The notes beneath the pieces are model-generated. The model did not search any database and was not told where the DNA came from. It worked only from the letters and a program-made list of their open reading frames with translations. This document shows positions 27,801-38,099 of a stretch of DNA of 64,000 nt, in pieces. Location of the stretch: assembly GCA_033085395.1 (NCBI GenBank), contig JANQBS010000026.1, positions 211,143 through 275,142 on the forward strand. Direction: 5' to 3'. Source of the stretch: Xanthoparmelia taractica. Lineage: Eukaryota > Ascomycota > Lecanoromycetes > Lecanorales > Parmeliaceae. The position numbers and the translations under genes are program-made. Within the stretch, counting starts at the first letter, position 1, and each line of letters opens with the position of its first letter.

Positions 27801-29650
27801 AGATAGACTCGTTGAGCGCTAAAGTTAGTTGCTTATAACTTTGAGATTTTTTATTAAATAGAAAAATTAAATTCTATAGATACGTCGTCGCGGCGATTAG
27901 ACTATAAATATTTATCGTTATTAAATATTAAATTGTTATCTACACTTTAAAATAAACTTATTCTTTAAATTAGCGGCGAGTTATCGTAAAAAGATAAAGA
28001 AGTAATAGTAGCAATAGAGTTTACGCTATAAGTTATAGATATTTAGATAATTATTTTAAGAAGAGAGATTAAGACTATATTTAAAGCTACGTATAACGAT
28101 TCGTAAAGATTAATAAAAACGTTGATTTAAAAGCTATAATCTTATAATAATTAAGTAAACTCTTTTCGAGTTAATGCGAATACGTCTACGAAGCGATATT
28201 ATACTCGCAATTAAAAATAAATCTTTAATTTCGAGAAATTATTGCTAAATAATAATTGTCTCTACGTATCTAGAAATAGTATTTTACGCAAAGAACTTAT
28301 TAATAAGTATTATAATAATTCTCTAGTAGAACACTTTGGCGCTGCGAAGACGTATAAGCTTTTTACTTATAAATATTACTAAAATAAGAGTCTTAAGAAA
28401 GTTATTAACTACGTTAAGACTTACGATATATATCAACGTATTAAGGCGCCACGCTATCGGCCCTATAGTAAGTTAATCTCACTTTTTATTATCATTAAGT
28501 TATAAAAGAAAATTTCTATAAATTTTATTACGAGCTTATTCTTAAGTAAGCTTAAGAGCGTTATCTATAACGCTATTCTAGTTATAATAGATCGATTTAC
28601 GAAAATAATTAAATATCTTTCGATAACTATTAAAATCGACGCCGCTAAGCTAGCGAAAGTATTTTATATTAAAATTATTTATCGCTACAAAATATCTAAT
28701 AATATTATTAACGATAGAGACTCGATATTTATTAGCGAGTTCTAATTAGCGATCTATTATTATTTAAAGATAAAGCGTCGTCTAAGTATTATTTTTTATT
28801 CTCAAATCGACGATCAAATCGAGCGTTAAAATTAGATATTAAAATATTACTTACGTATATTTATTAATAAGAAGCAAATTAATTAGACTAAATTACTATT
28901 TATAATAGAGTTTATATATATGAATAATTAATATATCTCTATCGAAACGATATTGTTCTTCTTAATGTATAGATATTATTCGAAAATACGTTAAGAGATC
29001 GAGAATAACTTCGTCGAGAAAAGAGTATTCGCTATAAATAAAAAGATAAAAAGATTATAGATGCTAATAGATAAGATAGTAGAGCGATTACGTAGCGCTA
29101 TCGTAGCTTAAGCTAAATAATATAATAAATCGCATTAATCTTAGAGCTATAAAGTGAGTAATTTAATAATACTAGCAATTAAGAATCTAAAATAAAAACG
29201 TCTAAGTAAAAAGATAACTTATAAATATATAAGATCTTTTCGAATCGTAAACAAAATAGAATCGTAAGCGTATCGCTTATTATTATCTTTCACGTATCGA
29301 ATTTATAATATTTTTTATATATCGTTACTTAAATTATATTATATACGCGATTACGGCGAAGTAGCGAAATTCTTTATATAAGCTCTTGAGCTTATTAATA
29401 ATAATAAGATATAAAAGATAGAAGAGATTATTAATAAGATTAAGAAGCGAGAAGACGTTCAATATAAGATTAAGTAAACTAATTAAGACGAAAAGTATAA
29501 TTAGTGACTATTAGGCGAAGAACTTAAGCGTGCTAATAAGTTAATTTAAATCTATAATACGCGTGAGATTAGTAAGCGAAAGCATTAAGTACTAGATAAG
29601 AAAATTATTTAATTAGATTAATAATCGTTATTAAGTAAGCGGAGGCGCCG
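24896..29650 (+). pseudogene. gag-pol relic with chromodomain, copy B
   Basis: The Gag zinc knuckle (about 25926-25970) ends KLDYMKSNYLDK, which fits a CX2CX4HX4C knuckle after Cys/His-to-Tyr changes. RT (about 26800-27110) includes LRLYVNYRNLNIITIKN and a catalytic box YLNNILIYS. RNase H-like (about 27440-27900) and integrase core (about 28500-28760, INRDS-like) follow. The chromodomain at about 29450-29560 reads VQYKIK then a WxGxxEEYNxWL-type segment with stops at the Trp codons, then EELKRANKLI. Compared with copy A, 54 bp are missing in RT between two TTATAAATATTA repeats. Numerous TAA/TAG stops. Confidence 0.85.
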
Positions 29651-30059
29651 AAAACGAAAGTAAATAATAATAATTATTTTAGTGTGTTGAATAATTATAG
29701 ACACACTCTTTATACTTACTAGTATAATTATTTGACGGAATAAAAGATTTATAATGAAAATTCATTGCTTAAGCTATCTAAGTAATACTATATCGAGAAT
29801 ATATCGCACTAAATTAGAGTGTATATTGCTATTGACATGATTTATTAGAGGGACGCTTAATACGTATTATGGGAGAGTGCGATCAAGTTTACTTAGCTCG
29901 CTGTTCGTCAAATTAGAAAAAAATAAATAGTCTCTATCGTAGCGATAGAAATAAAGTAAAAAAAGAATTTTTAAGAGAATTCTCATTCGAAAGAAAAGAA
30001 TTCTTAGAGAGATTCTTATTCGAGAAGCCCGCTTATTTAATATTATTCTCATTAGAGGC

Positions 30060-30440
30060 GATTTCTCTTAACTCCGCCTTATAGGCGTTTATACTATCTA
30101 TCTTCTTTTAAAGAAGCTTATTATAATTCTCAAGCTCTTTAACGCGCTTATATAGCGCATCAAGTTTTTTTCTCGCGATCTAAAGATCGCGCTAAAGAGT
30201 CGTAATAATAGTAATTACTTAATTATTAATAATTATAATTAGATTCTATTTCTTACGAAACTAGATAATCTTACAATTAATATACGCTCGACTGCGCTTT
30301 ATCGACGCTATAATTTCGAGAGTTCGACGAACGCGACGAAGAGTCTTTCGAATCTTTCTATAAAGAAAAGATAAAATCTCTACGTAATCTCGAATTCTCT
30401 TTTTAGCGTTCTTATAATAAGTATAAAAAAGAAACTTATC
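30060..30440 (-). pseudogene. Antisense coiled-coil frame, copy B
   Basis: Minus-strand frame opposite to pol, from about 30440 to 30060, collinear with the one in copy A. Readable blocks are IRDKFLFYTYYKNAKKRI, IRKTLRRVRRTLEIIASI, IARKKLDALYKRVKELENYN and INAYKAELREIASNENN. The internal stops (before FRKK, after it, in NN*VITI, in L*RDL*IA) are TAG/TAA and recur at the same places in copy A. This gives a basic helix followed by heptads typical of a coiled coil. The function is unknown, and it may never have been expressed. Confidence 0.45.
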
Positions 30441-31631
30441 TCTAATATAATCGTCGCTAAAGTAAATAAAGCATCAACGATAAGAAAGAGTAGATATTAT
30501 CTTATATTAGTATGCGATGGCGGAGCGCCAAGGGACTTACTTTTATTATTCTTATTGTGTGTACTGTATTAAGTGTTAGCATATATCAATATCGACGTAG
30601 TAATAGCGAAAGTTTAATAACACTTACAATAAAGAGTTAGAAGAAATCGTGATAATAAGAGAGTTAACTAATAACACGTTAATATTAATACATTTAAGAG
30701 CGATATTATAGCGCTAAAGCAAGAACTTATAAAGAGCATATTAGATATTACAAAGAAGAGAAAAGTTTTAAGAAAGCGAAGGCAAATTTATTAATATTAA
30801 AAGGCGCTAGTAATTGTTATTCACGATATCGTCGCCGATATATCGCCGATAAAGTTTTTTTAGTAATTCTAATTAACCGAATCATCGTATTATCGATCTC
30901 GCTATTAATAAATAACAAATTAGCCCTACGTCCCTCTACTATAGAAGCTAGAATAGCTCTATAGAGAGACGTAGAAATGTAACTATTATTTATTTAATAA
31001 TAGCCCGCTGAGGACTAGGATAAATAACGTATAGTATATATGTTTCAGGATAGCTAGCAGTATACGCTATAGAAACGATATCGCATATAGAAGAACTCTT
31101 CTACGCGCCTATAAAAGAGGCTAGAAGAATTCTTTAATAAATTATTAATAATATACATCGTTTACCGTAGATGCATTAACTTTATATTATAAAAACGATA
31201 ACGTATTAGAAGAACTCTTTTTCCTTATTACTTAAAGAGATTAAGATTTTTTAATAAGTCTTCTACGTATACTTAGCGACTGCGTTACTACTAGTTTATA
31301 AATAGTAAAACTAATCGCAGTATATCGAGTTAACTATTAGTGCTCGAGAAGCACTACTAAGATTATTAATTATAAAGAGGTTCGTATTACATATTAAGGT
31401 TGACACAGTAGAGACGAGTTAATTATAATTAGTAAACGTTGTGTGTGTAATAGTACTAACGCGCGTCTATAACGCGTATCTTTTACTACTAATAATTAAA
31501 GTTAGTGTTATAAAAGCGACGTTATTACGAGTATTTTTCCTTATTTCCCACGAGGTTTAAAGGTTTTTATATTACGCAATAAGAATACTATATTAAATAG
31601 TATCTGGGGATTAGAGCCCAAGGGGGGAGGC
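30441..31631 (+). other. Long 3' region of chromovirus copy B with polypurine tract
   Basis: Sequence between the antisense frame and the 3' LTR, lost in copy A. Plus-strand frames (for example about 30920-31330 with VSG, YAIETISHIEELFYAP) are open for stretches between TAG/TAA stops, but no domain is recognised. The region ends in the G-rich polypurine tract AAGGGGGGAGGC (about 31620-31631). Confidence 0.5.
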
Positions 31632-31731
31632 TGTTGGAATTCAGCATCTCAGCCCTATTATAACTTGGCATAAACCATAAGTAGCACTCAACTCCATAGA
31701 ATAACAATCAAGCCGTCATCAAATTCCATCA
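31632..31731 (+). repeat. 5' LTR of the miniature LTR element
   Basis: 100 bp, nearly identical to 32362-32461. Its differences are G-to-A changes (TTATAACTTGGCATAAACC against TTATGGCTTGGCATGGACC). Confidence 0.88.
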
Positions 31732-32361
31732 GGTTATAAGCTCGGTTCGACGCGAACCATCACCACGACGGCTTCCTTCGTAAGAATAAGCATTCTTACG
31801 TCGTATCAATTCAGTTATAACAGAGATACCGGTCGACGTCCGCTGCGTTAACACATATTATTATCTACGACCTCTACGATATCTCAGCGCTATTTATTTC
31901 TATCTTTATTCTACGATTAACGATATCGACTATAACACTACTAGAGGTAGGAATATTAGGGGTCTACGGGCTAGGAATTAGGGAGAAAAGAGGAAAGCGA
32001 AAGCGCATCAAGACATTTAGGGAAGAATAATTAAAAGGCCAGGCACGAAGGAACAAACATCCTCTCGAAGTCTACGAAATAGTTATTCAGTCACTTTACA
32101 ATAAGCCATACGAATATCCTCAAAGTTGACATTCACGAACGCCCTTAAAGGGGGTTGTTCACCTCGGAAAGCCCTACGCGGTAGGCACAAACACGTTTAA
32201 AGTACTCTTCCCGATTTCCCTCTACGTAAAACGAACGAATCAAGCGGAGGTTTACTGATTTAAGGAGGCTTCAAAGCAGGACACTCAAGGTAATGATTCA
32301 TGGAAGCTACAGCTACAGCTACAGTCCAGGGGAGGCAAATAGGTCTTCGCTGCAGGGGGAG

Positions 32362-32461
32362 TGTTGGAATTCAGCATCTCAGCCCTATTATGGCTTGGCA
32401 TGGACCATAAGTAGCACTCAACTCCATAGAATAACAATCAAGCCGTCATCAAATTCCATCA
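32362..32461 (+). repeat. 3' LTR of the miniature LTR element
   Basis: 100 bp, directly followed by the GAGGC target duplication at 32462-32466. It keeps the unmutated TGG sites. Confidence 0.88.
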
Positions 32462-32469
32462 GAGGCAAT

Positions 32470-32728
32470 TGTCAGGCCTAGCGCTGTATGCGCCTTAGCG
32501 TCGACTATTCATAGGTTTAGGGTTTATTGCGGGTTATTGCGGGGTCATAGCGGGGTTTATGACCTTGGCGATTATATATTCTCTTCGCATACCCTAGGGT
32601 TTTCGTGTTCCTTAGAAATTAATTCTACTAGAAATTAGTACCTAATAAAGAAATTATCATCGTATCGACTATACGTCTCTTATATTAATTAGGCCGCTTG
32701 CTAAGCGCCAGCGAACCAACCCCTTACA
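32470..32728 (+). repeat. 3' LTR of chromovirus copy B
   Basis: 259 bp, TGTCAGGCC to CCCCTTACA, the best preserved end of this LTR family in the window. Confidence 0.9.
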
Positions 32729-32856
32729 ATGTGAGTTACTACCTTATTTATACGATATTTACTCTAACTTATATAGTGGCTTTTTATACGCTTGAATACT
32801 ATGTTAAGAGAAGATCAACAAGGAAATTAGCATCAAACGAGCGATTAAGAATTAAC
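32729..32856 (+). repeat. Repeat R, middle part
   Basis: Continues the repeat interrupted at 24636 and aligns with 56450-56570 (GTGAGTTACTACC onward). Confidence 0.8.
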
Positions 32857-33253
32857 TTAGTGTTCTCATTCATGAAGGCATACACATCGGGACCAAGTAG
32901 TACTATAGATAGTTGATTGGGCCGTCCCAACGCTAAGGTCAGCAGTTAGTAGACTCAGCTAGGTCGTTAGCAGATCTAGATAAGCCCCTAAACGTGTCTC
33001 AGCGCTAGAAAACTCCCTACACCTATACGACATAGACCTGAAGTATCTCACTAGATAGCTATATATAGGCGTGAGTGAGTGAGATAAAAGAATACGATTG
33101 CTCTAAGTGAGAAGAATTCGAATAAAGAGCTAACTAATAGTGTAAGACCCATACATATAGTGCTCTCGAAGACACGTGTTCCCCGCATGTGCGCATGCAT
33201 CTGGAACAGGGGCTGGATCATGAGACACACTAACCCATAGTCCCACTATTCGA
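32857..33253. repeat. Insertion of an unclassified ~400-bp repeat in repeat R
   Basis: About 397 bp that interrupt repeat R relative to 56560-56580. It starts TTAGTGTTCTCATTCATG. A second copy starts at 63924 and runs out of the window. CATGAGACACACTAA at about 33217-33231 is roughly inverted to the start, but 20 bp follow it before repeat R resumes. No clear target duplication. It is not strongly RIP-mutated. It could be a small DNA transposon or a solo LTR. Confidence 0.6.
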
Positions 33254-33450
33254 GCAGGTAGAAGTAGTTTTCGAGTTAAGTGCTCTATATTCTCTAATCG
33301 AGTAACGACGTGAAATCTTACTCAGAGATCTTAATAATAAGCTCGAATTAGATTTCGACGAATTAATTATTGAGAACATTAGATATAATATCATAAATCA
33401 TAAATCTATAAACGCGTATAAGCCCAGCCTGTACTTCGCTTAAGCGTCAA
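33254..33450 (+). repeat. Repeat R, right part
   Basis: Aligns with 56570-56740 (GAAGTAGTTTTCGAGTTAAG onward), completing the repeat interrupted by copy B and by the 32857-33253 insertion. It carries more C-to-T/G-to-A changes than the 56-kb copy. Confidence 0.8.
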
Positions 33451-35406
33451 GTTATAATAATAAATTTTAGAAATTAGATACGACTATACTAGTAGGGACT
33501 TCTTTTATATGATTGTTATAATATCTTCGAAATAAGATATTTGAAGCCTAAGTAGCGATGCTATAAGGCTTTAATTCTATTAGCTTTACTTAGTATCTCA
33601 TATACGTTCTAGCGAAGAGGTTAACAACTCTACAAAATATTATTATATAAGCTAGCCCCTAATAAGAACTCGATCGAAGTAGCATAAATATTAATTACTG
33701 GAAATTCTAAGTATATTTACTTTAGCTTAACTATCTCTCTGATACTCCCCTTCTCCTCTCTTTTTTCTAGAAATTATATTAAATATATTTTTAATCTTAG
33801 AGATAGTTACACTATTATTTAAGCTTAGCAATTTTCTTAGAGAATTATACTCGAAATACTTTATAAGGCCGATACTATATGTAAGACTCTCTCTTTAGTT
33901 ATTAAGAATATTAAGAAATTTTAAGCGAAACTTTCGCTACGCGGCTTCAAAAATGATATATTATTTTAATTCGAGCTATATTCTTCTCTATCGCTGATTT
34001 TAAATTCTTATTTACGATAGATTTTTAGTACTTATCCTTCGAAGTTAATTCTAATTTCTTTAATTAATTTAATTTTAATCTCTTTATTTCTTTTCTAAGT
34101 GTTTTATTTTCGACTACTCTTCTTCTTAGTCTCTCTGCTTATCAATCCACGCTCTCGATCTCTCTCAGATATAAGCTTTTCCATAGAATCTTCTCGACGA
34201 GTCTAGGCCCATAGCAATCTCTTGTCAAATACTAGGGCTAATCTTGCATTCATTACCTATTTCGGAAGTGTTTTACCATCGAGTATACGCTAGATATAGG
34301 AAGACACTCGGAGAGAAGCACCCGACTACTGTAGTATGCTCGCGACACTATTCTTCGATACTTAAAGAAGAGAAAGACTAGTAAGATTTCGAGGTTTATT
34401 GGGCTACGAAGAGATAGTCGTGTATCTTCTTTTTAGTGTTAGCGTAATCGAAAAGAGTTAATTTGACAGCTATTAGAATATCGAAGGAACCTAAACTCTT
34501 CTCGAGTTAATCGTCGATTGGAATATTAGAAATAAGAATCTAATTCATGGCGTCGCGATAGAGTTCTTTTCTAACTACCCTTTACGAATATTTTATTATA
34601 TTTTTATTATTAACTTCGCTTTAAAAGAATAGTTAAATTAAATAGAGATATAACACTCTCTACTTCTACTACTGCTAAATATTAATATTATCTTTTTTCT
34701 TATTATCTCTAAGTAAAGCCGACTTTACTTATTCGTCTTATCTATCGTTATCGCCCTTTCTATAATTACGTCGCCTTATAATTATATTCTAAACGCCCTT
34801 TATTCTTTGTTTCACCGTAAATATTCTTTCTTATAATAACGAGATATTATAGCGATTAGTCAAACGGCGTAGGCACGTCGTAAGACTATTAAACGATCGT
34901 TAAGCTACTATAAGAATCTTTATCGAGAGCTTGTAGAAAAGAGTCGAGTTGTCTCGAAGCATACTAATAATATTAAGAAAAGTAAAAATTTACTTCTTAA
35001 GAAGTGATGGCTTGCAAGTTAATTAAAAGTCGTTATAATAGTGTAAACTATCGTGCGTGTATATAGACTTAGAATTAAAAGAAAATAATACACTTAGCTA
35101 TAGAATCGAAAGTAATTCTAATCTATGCGTAAACCTTACTAGACGTTAAAGATACAATAAATGTTATATTTTAACTCTTAAAGCCCGTAGCTTACTCTAA
35201 GTTATAATCTACGTCCGAAGGTTTAAAAGCTTCTAGAATACGAAATTTCAAGTTTAAGACCCCACTTGTTTTAGCTCGGATATAAAACACGGAAGATCCA
35301 TAACTGCCCTGCGGCTTGAGAATATAAGTCATCATGATAACCAATCACATTCTAGGAAAGTCCGTCTTACAGATCCCCACTACCCAGAACCTACCTCTTC
35401 GCCCAC
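33451..35406. other. Unassigned RIP-degraded DNA
   Basis: No recognisable frame or terminal repeat. 34283-34345 is an inverted match to 23185-23250. Confidence 0.4.
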
Positions 35407-35600
35407 TGTTGGAATTTGGCACTACTCAGCCCTATCGCTTGTATATAGTCAGATTTTTCAGTAGCTGCAAACCATCCGTCACCAACATTTCCAACACCCA
35501 CTACTGGCTTCTCCGGTACTAGCTTTTACGGTGCTACGCTTCATAGGGCTATCTCTGCCAGTGCTAGTTTCACCCTCCTTCTATATATATATTAAAAGTT
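35407..35600 (+). repeat. Copia-type LTR start, solo or truncated
   Basis: TGTTGGAATTTGGCACTACT starts a low-RIP stretch that shares its first bases with the miniature LTR element and with the LTR-like starts at 38100 and 48594 (minus). The 3' boundary and a target duplication were not found, so the end given is arbitrary. Confidence 0.35.
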
Positions 35601-36544
35601 TCGTGTGACTAACGATCAAAATAGAAGTCTTTTTTTCAAGGTTAAATGCATACCCACTTCTTTCCCCATCTTTCCCCATCTTTCTACTTCTACTTATCCT
35701 ATTTCTACCCTTTACTACTTCTTTCCCCACTCAATCACAGCATTAAATACATCAAGATGCTATAGGATTTTTAATATATTATTAATCGTAACTGGCCAGT
35801 CAAAAAGAATTCCTAACGATTAGTCTACTTCGAGAATGCTTCTATTAAGAGAGTAGGTATCGATATTATTATCTCAGCTTCCTTAAAGTCGCTATCGTGT
35901 AGCATTACTTATATTGCTAAATCCATGCGATGCGGCATCAGATCCCTTAATATTCATATATCTTTCGAAGTCTCGACTAAACTAGATCTCTTATTCGATA
36001 AGTTCTTCACCTCTAAATTATACGTAACTTTACGAATAATCTAATTAAAGTCTTTGAGCAATAGATTAATAAATAGCGAATATAAGACTTCCTAAGCTTA
36101 AGCGAGCTTAAAGATCGATATATCGAGTTTATACGTACGATTTCTATTATACTAAGAGATCACCGTTCGTGATTAATTAATCGATAAGTATAATATCTTT
36201 CATTTCTACGAATAATTAATATAACGTCTGCGTGATATAATCGCGCTAGCTAATCTATTTTTTTTATTAAGTTTAATTTTCTTCTAACGAACTACTACGC
36301 GTTTACTTTTACTACGAAAGATATTTTCTATCTTTTCTATTTATTTAGAATCTTAATAAAGAACGAGCGAGAAAATATTTTAAAGACGAGTATTATTTTT
36401 AAATCCTTTATCTCGTCTTTCTTGCTCTTCGATACTTTATTTTTAAATTATCTCTTTCTTAAGCTTCAATTTTAATCTTCTTTTTACGCTTCGATTCTAA
36501 TATCGGAAGAGTAGGGACACTCTCTAATTTCCTGGGTTCGTCTC
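35601..36544. other. Unassigned DNA
   Basis: A pyrimidine-rich stretch (about 35655-35735 with two CTTTCCCCAT units) is followed by AT-rich RIP-type DNA. Short open frames here have no support as genes. Confidence 0.4.
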
Positions 36545-36690
36545 TAGAAAACAGCACCGTGAAAGATAATACTATGAAAGCAGTACTACCAAAGATAGTA
36601 CTGCAGAAGCCATACTATAAGAAGTAGCACTACAGAAGCTAGTACTGTGAAAAGAAGTATCGCAGTTAAGCCGATACCGTGTATAAAAGT
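36545..36690. repeat. Degenerate short tandem repeat
   Basis: Several imperfect copies of a unit of roughly 18-20 bp with the core AGTACTGC/GAAGCTAGTACTGTGAAA. The units differ by substitutions and small indels. Confidence 0.55.
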
Positions 36691-37569
36691 CTCTATATAA
36701 AAGTCTCTACTCTCTTACCTAATCCCTCAAAGAGTCTATTTCCTTAACGTCCTACTCCTTCAAAGAGCCTACTCGATAAACACTAAGCGGGAAGTTAGGG
36801 TTAGAACAAAGTCTTAATTCCACGCTTTCTCACTATATTTATTATTCTCTATCACTACGACATTAACCAAATAAATTAATTATTCAAGAACTCTACTTGA
36901 CTAATTCCAAGTTAGCACAACCCTAAATAAGATAGACCTATCTTAAATCATACTCGTTCGCGATTTCGAAAATATATTCAACTTAAGCGAGAAGTACTCA
37001 AAGACTATAGAAGACTTTCTATATTTATTTCAATTTACTCCCTTTAAACTTATACGCTATTAATAAGCCTAAGCTTACTAACGAGATTAGGCGATATAGT
37101 AAAAATCTTCGTCGCTTCTTTGTCTAATACGTGAGATTATATAAACGTAGAGTTTTCCCTTTAATTCTAAAGATAATATAATATAAACCTCCGCTTAAGA
37201 ATTAAGAGCGACAACCGCGTCCGAACATAGCTTCCTCTTCTTTTCGCGATAACCAACGTTAACTACTAACGATAGAAGTTTATCGATTTCAAGCTTCCCG
37301 ATTCTAGTAAACTTCTAGAGCGATATATATAATCAATAAAAAGTCTCTACTAAACTTAAAATATATTAATAATAGTACAATCACCAGATTAACATAAATC
37401 TCTGCTGCTACTTCAACGTCGTTAGATAAGATTGCGCAACTACGACAAGAAAAGGTTTCACGCTAAATTCGGAGGGCCGTCGTTGTAGGTCCCCCCTCTT
37501 CATAATAGGTTTCCGCTTCCCCGAAAAATATTCGTGCGAAGACTGGCTCTCTCAAGCTAAATCTCCTAG
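36691..37569. other. Unassigned DNA
   Basis: Mixed AT-rich sequence with short duplications such as AAAAGTCTCTA repeated near 36690-36715. No gene recognised. Confidence 0.4.
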
Positions 37570-37802
37570 GACCTACGCTCTCCTAGACACAGTATCAGAA
37601 TAAACTCTACTTATTACTAGATATCTACTTGGAAATATTCTATCTGGTTTCAGCTTTAAGAATTACTTGAAAATAACTACTTGGGAATAACTACTTGGGA
37701 ATATCAATAATACGATAGCATTAGCTTCAGCGTAGATAAATCCAAGTATTCCAACCGGCCACGAATCATTTATTCTTCAACTACGCATAACCTTCTAAAT
37801 AG
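37570..37802. repeat. Repeat S, copy 1
   Basis: Aligns with 56058-56234. It contains several ACTACTTGGGAA units and ends near CATAACCTTCTAAATAG. The 56-kb copy is better preserved and has fewer of the short units. Confidence 0.7.
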
Positions 37803-37854
37803 TTAGTGACTCGCCAGAGCTGCAATTCGTCACAAGAGTATTATACCGCTAATA

Positions 37855-37985
37855 ATGTGAACCACAGCCCGTGGCGTGTACCATTTTTAGTGTACGCTAT
37901 CACTTATGGGGTGGACCACGCCTGGTGAGATGAACCATTTTTGATATACGCTACGAAGGTCCTTCTAATAAACCCGATTTTTTGC
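37855..37985. repeat. Short tandem duplication
   Basis: Two related units, GTACCATTTTTAGTGTACGC and GAACCATTTTTGATATACGC, separated by about 65 bp, with matching GTGG/ACC-rich flanks. Not RIP-mutated. Confidence 0.5.
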
Positions 37986-38099
37986 TGTTGTAACATCTCC
38001 AGTAACGACCATGAAGACATACTCTTGTTTCTTGAAAGAGTATGGATATAGAACGCCGTTTATGTAGGAAATTCTATGGTGCAAGGATCTTTGAGTATG

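Larger units (their letters stand above)
31632..32461 (+). mobile_element. Miniature LTR element (TRIM-like) nested in copy B
   Basis: Two 100-bp LTRs (31632-31731 and 32362-32461) start TGTTGGAATTCAGCATC and end TCCATCA, flanked by a perfect 5-bp duplication GAGGC (31627-31631 and 32462-32466). Only 630 bp lie between them. A polypurine stretch GCAGGGGGAG precedes the 3' LTR, and GTTATAAGCTCGG, the likely primer-binding site, follows the 5' LTR. The LTRs differ chiefly by TGG-to-TAA pairs in the 5' copy. The interior has no gag or pol frame, so it would depend on another element; the TGTTGGAAT start suggests a Copia-type partner. Confidence 0.88.
24637..32728 (+). mobile_element. Chromodomain Gypsy element, copy B, full length
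   Basis: Two 259-bp LTRs (24637-24895 beginning TGTTAGGCC; 32470-32728 beginning TGTCAGGCC and ending CCCCTTACA) are flanked by a 5-bp duplication ATGTG at 24632-24636 and 32729-32733. The paralogous empty site at 56450-56454 confirms the insertion. The interior carries a RIP-decayed gag-pol with chromodomain, an antisense frame, a long 3' region, and a nested miniature LTR element at 31632-32461 sitting in the polypurine tract. Removing that insertion joins AAGGGGGGAGGC to AAT directly before the 3' LTR. Length is 8,092 bp, about 7.26 kb without the nested element. Confidence 0.92.

Noticed and set aside
36545..36690. Possible CRISPR-like array
   Set aside because: Units are short, irregular and without unique spacers, and the genome is eukaryotic; it is a degenerate tandem repeat.
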